The translations under genes and the position numbers were made by a program. The notes beneath the pieces are model-generated. The model saw only the letters and a program-made list of their open reading frames with translations. It did no database searches and was not told the origin of the DNA. From positions 1-64,000 of the IMG/VR virus record IMGVR_UViG_3300035703_000080: 64,000 nucleotides of DNA. One strand, 5' to 3'. Of this stretch, positions 1-9,000 are shown one piece after another. The DNA is from a virus. Numbering within the stretch: the stretch's first letter is position 1; the number at the start of each line of letters is the position of its first letter.

Positions 1-1427
1 AGGCGTTTACCGGCCTTGGTGCGCTCGGTCAGTTCAGTCCAACGCAGTTCAGCTCCGGCTACACGGCTCCCGGATTGTCTGGAGCTACGCAGTTTGGCAA
101 TCAGTTCGCCGCGCCGGGGGCGTACAACCCGACGCAGTTCAGCTCCGGTTACACGGCACCCGCGTTGTCGGGTGCCACACAGTTTGGTAGTACCTACCAA
201 GCGCCAAGCACTTACCAAACAGGGCAATTTAGCTCCGGCTACATCGCACCTACGCTTTCTGGTGCCACACAGTTTGGCAACCAATTCACCTCCCCCGGTG
301 CGTACAACGCTGCGCAGTTCAGCTCCGGTCTTGGGGCGGTGGGCTCGGTACAGGACTACATGTCGCCGTATCTGTCCAACGTCATGGACATCGAGGCGCG
401 GGAGGCGCGGAGGCAGGCGGACATCAGTCGCCAAGCGGAGCAGGCCCGCCTTGCGCAAGCAGGGGCATTCGGCGGATCGCGCCAAGCGATCATGGAGGCT
501 GAACGCCAACGCAACCTCGGGACGCAAATCGGGGACATCACTTCGCGGGGTCTCCAGAGTGCCTATGACCGGGCACTGGCGCAGCGTTTACAGGAGTCTC
601 AACTGGGGCTGGAGGCTCAACGCGGGACGGAAGCATCTCGTCAGTTTGGTGCTCAACAGGGCATGACCGCTGCGCAGCTTGCCGCCCAGTATGGGCTGTC
701 GGCACAGCAGGCACAGGAAGCCGCTCGCCAATTCCAAGAGCAACAACGTGCGCGGGGGGCAGAGTTTGGCGCAACCCAGGACTTGGAAGCCCAACGCCTT
801 GGCGAGTCCTCACGCCAGTTTGGAGCGCAACAAGGAGCACGTTCAGCGGAAGTCGCCGCCCAGTACGGGCTTGATGCCCTAAGGCAAACGGAAGCAGCCC
901 GCCAATTCCAAGAGCAGCAGCGTGCGCGGGGGGCAGAGTTTGGCGCAACCCAGGGCATGGAGGCTTTGCGTCTCGGTGAGCAGGCCAAGCAGTTCGGTGC
1001 CCAACAAGGCATGACCGCTGCGCAAGAAGCGGCGCGGTACGGGTTGGCAGGTCTGCAACAGACTGAAGCAGCGCGGCAGTTCCAAGAGCAACAACGTGCC
1101 AGGGGCGCGGAGTTTGGCGCAACTCAGGGGCTGGAAGCCCAACGCCTTGGCGAATCTTCTCGCCAGTTCGGTGCCAACTACGGGCTCAGTGCTCTCAGGG
1201 ATATGATGTCCGCAGGGGAGCGTCAACGTGCTATCGAGCAGGCACCGCTGGACTTCAAGTATCAGCAGTACCAAGAACAGATGAAGTACCCGTACCAGCA
1301 AGCGACGTTCATGCAGAGCTTGCTTGGCGGCTTGCCGTTGGAAGCGCCGCGATACCAGCCTGAACAAAGTGCACTGCTGGCTGCGTTGCAAGGTCTTTTC
1401 GGCGCGAAGATGATAGCGGGGGATTGA
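1..1427 (+). CDS. Repeat-rich virion-type protein, 5' end outside window
   Basis: The reading frame is already open at base 3, so this is the C-terminal part of a longer protein; a TTG at 75 is only an internal codon. Two repeat families are visible. The first (to about base 330) alternates QFSSGY-x-AP and SGATQFG motifs. The second is a 58-residue (174-bp) unit beginning EAARQFQEQQ, with copies starting at 717, 891 and 1065; it is rich in Gln, Ala and Arg and predicted helical. It is separated from the next gene by one base (TGA 1425-1427, ATG 1429). Repeats of this kind and the position next to tail genes and a giant polyvalent protein suggest a virion or internal head protein. No enzymatic motif was seen; function is unknown. 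Confidence 0.75.
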   Translation, partial: AFTGLGALGQFSPTQFSSGYTAPGLSGATQFGNQFAAPGAYNPTQFSSGYTAPALSGATQFGSTYQAPSTYQTGQFSSGYIAPTLSGATQFGNQFTSPGAYNAAQFSSGLGAVGSVQDYMSPYLSNVMDIEAREARRQADISRQAEQARLAQAGAFGGSRQAIMEAERQRNLGTQIGDITSRGLQSAYDRALAQRLQESQLGLEAQRGTEASRQFGAQQGMTAAQLAAQYGLSAQQAQEAARQFQEQQRARGAEFGATQDLEAQRLGESSRQFGAQQGARSAEVAAQYGLDALRQTEAARQFQEQQRARGAEFGATQGMEALRLGEQAKQFGAQQGMTAAQEAARYGLAGLQQTEAARQFQEQQRARGAEFGATQGLEAQRLGESSRQFGANYGLSALRDMMSAGERQRAIEQAPLDFKYQQYQEQMKYPYQQATFMQSLLGGLPLEAPRYQPEQSALLAALQGLFGAKMIAGD

Positions 1428-1428
1428 C

Positions 1429-3063
1429 ATGATGAACGCCGGACTCGGGGCTCTGGTTCCCAATGCGCCCAACCTGATGCCGGGGCAAGCTGCGCCCAAC
1501 ATGGCTGGTATGTTGCCCCAGCCGTCGCAAGCCGCACCTAATGCCGTGCCTAGCACGGTGGCCGCACTGGTGCGTTTACCTCCTGAGGTGCTACAGCAGC
1601 TTTACCGCAATCCGCCAAAAGGTGTGCCTACGTACGCCATCATTGCGGCACGAGACCAGCAGATAAAAGACGCGCGCCTGCGTCAGGCGCAGCAAGGCCT
1701 GATGGCGCAGCAACAAGTTGCAGGGCAGCAAGGGACCGTGGCAGACAATGTCATGGGCATGGACACTGTCTACGCCGCCAGTGGCGGGGAGATGCGCGTG
1801 CAGGGGTTTCAGTTTGGCGGGGCACCGCGTGCAGAAACGCTGTTTCCCGTGGATGGCGTCGAGTTGTTCCGGCCCAGAGAAGGCCCCGAGCGCGGCGAGT
1901 CACGTGACGAGTACGAGGCGCGTAAACGCAGAGAAGCGGAAGAGGCAGATGAAGTAGCCAACCGCCCGCTTCGCCGCGCCGGAAGAGCGGCATACGAGTT
2001 TTTGCGGTCTCTGTCAGAGGGGCCGCGTCAGTTTGGCGAACAGGTCGCGCGTGAACGCGGACTTCCTGCTGCCGCACAGGCGACGCAGCAATCTACGCCC
2101 AGCACCACATCGGCTGTTTCTCCGGCAGCGCAGCGTCGCGCAGCGCAGGTTTCTGGCCGACGCGGGCAAGCGGCAGCACCACTTGAAGAAGCCCCGCCGC
2201 CCGTAGACAGAGGCCTCGGCGCTGCCGCGCTTGCAGGCGCAGGTAGAACGCCCCCGCCCGCTGCCACGCAGCAGCGGCAACAGCCCCCGCAGGAAACGCC
2301 GGAATACATTCGGGAGCTGGTGACTGCGCTGCAAGGCGCAGGGCAGATGCCGCCGGAGATTTTGGAGCAGCGCAAGGCGCTGGCGGCTGCGCAGCAGGCA
2401 CAGCTCGATCGGCAGCGTGCCGCTCTTGACCGGTATACCGCCAGCATGCAGGAGTCGGACGAAGACAAGCGCACGCGCCGAATGGCGGCTATCTTGAAAG
2501 GGCTGGCGTCTGCTGACCGCTTGGGCCCGGGATTGGCCGCAGCGGGTGCTGCCGCAGGCGAGTCCGATGTCGAGGCTCGCCGCGCATCGCGCGAGGGCAT
2601 GAAGGAGGTCATGACGCTGGAGGACGCAGCGGCGAACCTCCAGATCGCCATGCAACAGCAGGCGCTCGCCGACGCCACAGGCGACTACAAAGCCAAGACC
2701 GCTGCGGCCATCGCCGTTGCGCAGGCGCAGCGCGACTTGCAGAAAACGATGTTTGAGCAGGGCATTGCCGCGCGTGAGGTAGGGGCAAAAGAGGTGGCGG
2801 CAAGTAACACCGGCCTTTCTCGTAGCGGTTCGACAGACAATACGCTGCTGCGCGAGCGTGCAGATGCGCTAAGCAAGCGTATAGAAACACTGGCGAAGAA
2901 AGCAGATCCGCTGTCGCCGTATTCGCAAGCAGAAAAAGCAGCAGCCCAGAAGCAGATGGAAGTGCTGCAAGCGCAGCTTGACCGCTTATTGGGTTTAGCG
3001 CCTGCGGCGCCTACCACCGCCTCCGACATACCGCCGCCCGGCGCAGTTCAGAGAGTGAAGTAA
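1429..3063 (+). CDS. Gln/Ala-rich hypothetical structural protein
   Basis: A 544-residue protein. The N-terminal 60 residues are Pro/Ala-rich and hydrophobic; a segment around residues 170-185 is strongly charged (repeated EAR/KRRE); residues 285-440 are Gln/Ala/Arg-rich and look like long coiled coil, and residues 455-525 are again helical and lysine-rich. No catalytic motif or signal peptide is visible. The ATG lies one base after the stop of the preceding repeat protein, and the next gene starts 9 bases after its stop, so these three genes are probably one late transcript. By context it is a virion or assembly protein; the sequence alone does not show which. Confidence 0.8.
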   Translation: MMNAGLGALVPNAPNLMPGQAAPNMAGMLPQPSQAAPNAVPSTVAALVRLPPEVLQQLYRNPPKGVPTYAIIAARDQQIKDARLRQAQQGLMAQQQVAGQQGTVADNVMGMDTVYAASGGEMRVQGFQFGGAPRAETLFPVDGVELFRPREGPERGESRDEYEARKRREAEEADEVANRPLRRAGRAAYEFLRSLSEGPRQFGEQVARERGLPAAAQATQQSTPSTTSAVSPAAQRRAAQVSGRRGQAAAPLEEAPPPVDRGLGAAALAGAGRTPPPAATQQRQQPPQETPEYIRELVTALQGAGQMPPEILEQRKALAAAQQAQLDRQRAALDRYTASMQESDEDKRTRRMAAILKGLASADRLGPGLAAAGAAAGESDVEARRASREGMKEVMTLEDAAANLQIAMQQQALADATGDYKAKTAAAIAVAQAQRDLQKTMFEQGIAAREVGAKEVAASNTGLSRSGSTDNTLLRERADALSKRIETLAKKADPLSPYSQAEKAAAQKQMEVLQAQLDRLLGLAPAAPTTASDIPPPGAVQRVK

Positions 3064-3072
3064 GGAGCACGA

Positions 3073-6000
3073 ATGCCCTCGTATGACGTTACCGTAGAAG
3101 GCGCGGTTTACCGCGTCGATGCTCCTGACGAGAACACCGCTTGGCGCTGGGCCAACTACACGCACCAGCAGGGGGCGGCAACGCCGCCGCAAAAGCGCAC
3201 AGGCGCCGGTGCAGCGCTGGCTACGGGTTTTGAAGGGTTCCTCGACCCCACCATCACGGCGGGGCAGGCAGCGGTTGGTGACGCCAACAAGGCAGCGGAG
3301 GAAGCGCTCAAGCGCGCGGCCAACTCGCCCTACGCCAGTCAGGTGAGCTGGGACAAGGTCAAGGAGAAGTTCAACACCGAGGGCGTCCTTGCAGCGGCGG
3401 CAGAGGTCGCACGGCAAGCGCCGCTTGCGCTTTTGGAGCAGGTTCCGCAGCTCGCGGCCACCCTGGGCGGCGCCTACGCAGGCGCCAAGGCGGGTGCTTT
3501 GACCTCGCCTGTCACGGGCCCGGTCGGGCCTATTGCGGGCGGTGTGTTTGGTGCAGCGGCGGCGACGGCGCCCGCGATATTCGGTTCGAACATCATCCGC
3601 CAAGCGGCGGAGCAGCAAGAGCGGGGCGAGGCTGTTGACGTCAACGTGCCTGCGGCAGCGGGCACTGCGGCGGTGCAGACGGCCTTGGAGAGTGCGGCCA
3701 CGTTCATCCCCCTGGGGCGGCGCGTGGTGCGCGGTGTCTTCGGCCCGCAGGTCGACGCCCTCTTCAAGCAGGGCAAGACGGAAGCCGCCGAGGCGCTGGC
3801 GCGAGAGTCGCTGGCGCGAGAGTCGCTGGCCAAGACGCTCGGCAAGGGCGTCGCCGTCGGTGTCGCGGCGGAAGCTCCCACGGAGGTCGTGCAGTCCGTG
3901 TTGGAGCGGTGGCAAGCAGGTCTGCCGCTGCTGGACGAGGATGCCCTCAAGGAGTACGGTGAGAGCGCCTATGCCGGTGCGCTGGTGGGCGGACCCGTTG
4001 GTGCCGCAGGCCGTGCCTACGGACGCTCGGGCGCCCGGGCCGAGATCCGTGAGCAAGAAGAAGCCGCTGCTGCCGAGCAGCGTCGGGCCGCAGCGCAGGC
4101 CGAGCAGGAGCAGCGCGAAGCGCCTGACTACATCCTGACGCTGAACGACGAGTACCAGAAGCTGCTGGCGCAAGAGAACGCGCTCAAGGCGCAGCGCAAG
4201 AAAGAAACCAAAGAAGCGCCGCTGACGCAAGAAGACAAAGACAACAACGAGCTGATCAACCGACAGCTTGCCGAAATTAAGGACCCCCTTGCGCAAGCAC
4301 GCAAAGCATTCAACGACGCAGGCGGCCCCCCGGCGCTGAAGAAGGTTCAAGATGCACGGCGCACTGCGGCGCTCAGTCCGCAAGAAGCCTTCCTCGAAAG
4401 CCTCGGTGTTTCCGCAGCAAAGCCGACGCCTTCGGCAGAAGCAGCAAGCATAGAGGAAGCAGCGCTTGAGTCTGCGGCGGCGACCGCGCCTTCGGCGCTT
4501 CAGCGCTACGCACAAAACCGCATAAGCCTTGCAAACGAGCAGACGTTCGGCACCGCTACTGCCAAAGACTACGTCGACTACCTGCTGGAGCGCCCATCTC
4601 TGGCACAAAAACTGGTAGACGAAAACCAACAGCTCCCCGGCATAGACAGCAAAAAGCTGAGCAACAGCGTTTTGTCTGGGTTGCGGCTGGCGCTGGCTGA
4701 GCGCAAGAAGCAAGCAGCCAAAGGCAGGCCGCTTGAAGGAACGCCGCTGTCACAGCTTGAAGCTGAAGAAGCTGCTGCACTGGAAGATGTATCCAGAGAA
4801 GAAGCTGCGCGTCTTGCAGAGACAGAAGAGCGGCGCAAACTCGGACCGGAACTGACGGCACTCCAGCGCATGCGTGCGCGGCGTTTGCCCGAGAGCGTGC
4901 GCGAAGAACCTTACATCGAGGCTGTTGCGGAGCGCGCCGCGCGTGCTGCGCCCGCACCGGAACCGCAGCCTTCTGCTGCTGTCGGACAGATGCAGCAGCT
5001 CCTCACGGGGCAAGACGTAACGTACACCGCAGAAGAGCCGAAAGCACGGCAACTGCGGCGTGTGCCGACGGAAGGGCTGACTCTTTTTGGAGAAAGCCAA
5101 CGCGAGGCTGAAGCCGCCCCTGCCAAGACGCCCGATCCCAAGCAGCTTCGCGAGCGCATCAATCGTGCGCTGCTGAACCCGAACCTTTCCGACGAGGCTT
5201 ACGACCTGTTGCGGCGGGCAGAAGACCTCATGCCCGACGTCGAGACGCGCATCGCTACGCGCAGGGCAACCGCCGAAGGGCGCACCCGGGAAGACGTCGC
5301 ACAAACGGCGGGGTTGCTGGAGCTGCTGGATCAGCAGCTCACCCGTATTGAGCGTGGGCAGGAGGGTGTGCCGACAGCGGGACGCACGCTTGTCCAAGAT
5401 GCGGCGCGCCGACCTGCATTGGGCGCAAGCGTTGTTTCGCCGTCCGAGGCGACGAAGGATGATATTCGCCTGCGGCGGCAGCAGACGTATGCGGACCTTG
5501 TAGCGCAAGGTTTTTCTCCTGGGGCAGCGGCCAAGCGTGCTTTCCAAATCGGCAAGCCTACGGCGCAAGCGCAAGAAGGCGCGCTGACGCGCTTCGACGT
5601 TCCGCAGCAACCTCAACGCCCCGAAGCGCAGGCCGAAGTCACACGCAAGGTGCCCGGGCGCATCACACCGATGGAGCCCCGCGCTGCCCGAGAAATGGCT
5701 CCGGGACCGGAGGCTGCGCGTCAGCCTGGGCGGCAGTTGGCGCAAGAACCGCGTCGAGGCACTATCCGGGGACGCGGCGCGCCGCTGTCACTGGCCGCAG
5801 AGATTGAGCCCTTGTTGCAGATGCAGGAGCGTGCGCGGGCCGAAGACGCGGGGCAGCAGGTGCTGTTTCCTGAGCTGGAGCGCGAGCGCGGCACCATTGC
5901 ATCTACGCCGGAAGCATTCCGTCGACGGCTCGACCGCTTGAAGGCGGTGAAGGACGGCTACGCACGAGAACTGTTGCGCAAAGAAGCGGCGGTGCAGCCG

Positions 6001-9000
6001 CTTGAACAAGAGATCCGAGAACTCGGAGCGACGTTGGACGAGTACCAACGACAGCAAAAAGCGTTGCAAGACGCGCAGTTTGTTTTGCGAAATAACGAGG
6101 CGCTGCTCAAAGAGCTGCGCGTGACCGGTGCCGGTACTGAAAAACTCAGCGGCGGTATCGGTGCGCTTACGGTAAGCGAGAACACGTTTCAGCAAGCAGC
6201 AGACGCCTTGAACAGACAGCGGGTGTTGCTACTCAACTACGCAGAACAACGGCGGCGTGAAAAGGAAGCTGCGCCAAAGCTCAAAACAAAAGACTTTGCA
6301 GAAATCAGCAAGTTGCTTGAAGTGCAAGCCAGCGACGACGCGCGGTTGGCCAATGCACTGGCTTCTATCGAAGCCGAAGTTGAGCGCATAAACGCGTTCG
6401 AGAAAGACGTCTACAAGCAGTTTCCGCTAATTGAGCGCGCAAAGGAAGCCGCGCGGGAGCGCATGCGTGACCTGCACCGCCGCTACGGTACCGCGTCCGA
6501 GTTTTTAGACGGTCTCAAAACACTGCGCGGAAAGATTGACCGGCAGTTGCAGACGGCAAAAGACAGCTATCGCAAAGACCCGTACAACGAAGAACTGCGA
6601 GAGCTTGTTTTTGAGCTTTTCCAGCAAACGCGCGAGATCGATTCACGGATCGACCGCAACAAAAAGCTGATGAGCAAGATCTCTGCACAGGTAGATGTCG
6701 CTGTCGCAGAGGCCAACATCAATCGCCTGAAGGCTGAAGCTCCGGCAGGTGCGGTAAAAAAGGCGGCAGACGCGCTGGCGGACGCAAAGCGGCGCTTGCA
6801 AACGCTGCGCTCCGATCTTGCCAAAGCACAACCGAAACCCGCAGCAACACCTGTCGAAGAAAAGGAAAGGCCTGCGTCTGCGGTTGCGGAAGGGCCGTTG
6901 CAAGAAGTCATTTCTTACTCGGCCAATCTGAACAGGCATCAGCGCATGTTGGAGGCCATGCAGTTGCGTACGAAGACCGGCACTATTGTTCCGGCACTTT
7001 CCTACGCGCAACGGCTTGCCCGAGAGTCAGGCGCAGAAGTCAAGTTCTCTGTAGACGACCTTGCGCTGCTGGACAAAGACCCCAAGCGTGTGCTTAACGG
7101 GCTTGTCAGTCGTGCAACGGATCTCGAGAACAAGATCAAAAAAGCGGTGGCTAACTCGCGCGGGGCGGTGCTGCGCGGCGAAGTAGAACTGATCAACCGT
7201 TACAAGCAACTGGTGCAGGACTACGAAAACGCAGAGTCCTCGTTGGAGCGTTCGCAGATCGAGCCGGAACTGGACCTAGTTGCCAAAGAGTACAGCACCG
7301 CGCTCAATGAGTCTTTGGCCAAGCGCGTTGTTTGGAAAGGCCAAAAGCGAGATACGGCAGAGCTGCTCAATCTCTACCAAAAAATTGCCTATCTCGAAGA
7401 GCGGTTCTTCTTGCCGCAGGCGGCGGAAAAACGCACGTACCGCCCCGAGACAGAAGCGGAGATCGCGGAGCGCGAGCGCGAAGCTGCGGCCATTTTCGAG
7501 TCTCAGCGCGAAGCGCAAGCCGGTGCGGGCACGACTTCTGGCGAAGCCCTCACGCGTTCGCAAGTTGCAAAGCGCCGCAAAGCGCAAAAAACGCTGTACA
7601 GCAGCAAGGGTGTTACGGCCCAAGAAGAGCTGTCCAACGAGGCGCTCATCGAAAACGCCAAGGCCTACGCAACGGCGCAGGAAGTTGCGTTGTTGCGCAG
7701 CGCGCTTGAAAAACGAGATCGCCTTGAGCCGCTGACGGATCTTGAGCAGTTTGCGTACAACAGCGCCGTAGAAGCAAACCGCCCCAGCTTTGCGGACTTC
7801 GAGCCTCTGGCGGACGTCGTGCAAAAAGAGCGCAAGGGTACGCGCAAGCGCGGCGCGGCGTTGTCAGAGGAAGGCGCACTTTCTGAAGAAGCGCTGGATG
7901 TTATTGCCGAAGGGCGCGACATCGAAGAGGAAGTAAAGGCAGAAGAAGCCGCAGAGAAAGAATTTGAGCAGCGTGTCATGTACAGCGAGAGCGCTGCTAC
8001 AGAAGCACCGCCAGAAAAGAAGAGTGTTGGTCGAGGCTTCTCTAAGAAAGAGATGCAAAAAGCCAACGAAATTTCTAGACTTTTCCGCGAGATCAAAGAT
8101 GCGGAAGCAGAGTTGCAGGCAGAGGCGCAGAAGAGCCTAGAAAACAAAACGCTTCTTGCAGACCGCAAACCCCTGCTGGACCGCCGCAAAAAAGTCGAAG
8201 CGTTGCGCAGCGAGCTTCAGCGATTGCTGAAGAAGGAAAAAACGGTTGCCGACGACGACGAAGGGGGTGTTGAGCTGTCGCGCGGTGCAACCGCCACGCC
8301 GTCCACTACCGCCACGGTCCGCGCGGAGTTGGGCAAAATGTTCCCTGACCTCGGTCGGGTGCAGATCTACGACTCGGTTGACGCGCTCGTCCAGGCCAAC
8401 CCGCAGTACAAGGGGCGCATCCCGGCGGATGCGCGGGGCTTCGTGGACTCGGCAGGCAACAAGGCCTTCCTGATCGCGGAGAACATCGACCAGGGCCGTG
8501 CGTTGGGCGTGCTGCTGCACGAGGTTGGTTCGCACATCGGCCTGAAGAACACGCTTGGTGAGGCCCAGTACAACGCGTTGGTCAAGGCAGTGCAGACGTG
8601 GGCCAAGAAGACCGACGGCAGCACCGAGGCCAAGGTCGCCCAGGCGGCGCTGGCGCGTGTGGAGGCGGCGCAGACACCGGCCAGCCAGCGGGCAGACGAG
8701 ACGCTGGCCTACGCCATCGAGGAAGCGGTCAACGCAGGCGTCAAGCCGATGGAGACCAAGAGCGTCCTGGGGCAGTGGCTCAGCCGCGTCGCCCAGCTCT
8801 TCCGCCGTGCACTGGAGAAGTTCGGCCTGCCGCCCAAGGCGCTCGATGCGCAAGGGCTCGTGGACATGGCGTTCGGTGCGGCCAAGATGGAGATGCGCGG
8901 CATGCGCCCGGAGGGCGCTGTGCCGAAACGCGGCGAGCTGCTTTTCTCCCGCAAGACCGACTACGCCCCCGGACTCGCCGCCGCAGGCAAAGTCTCGGAG

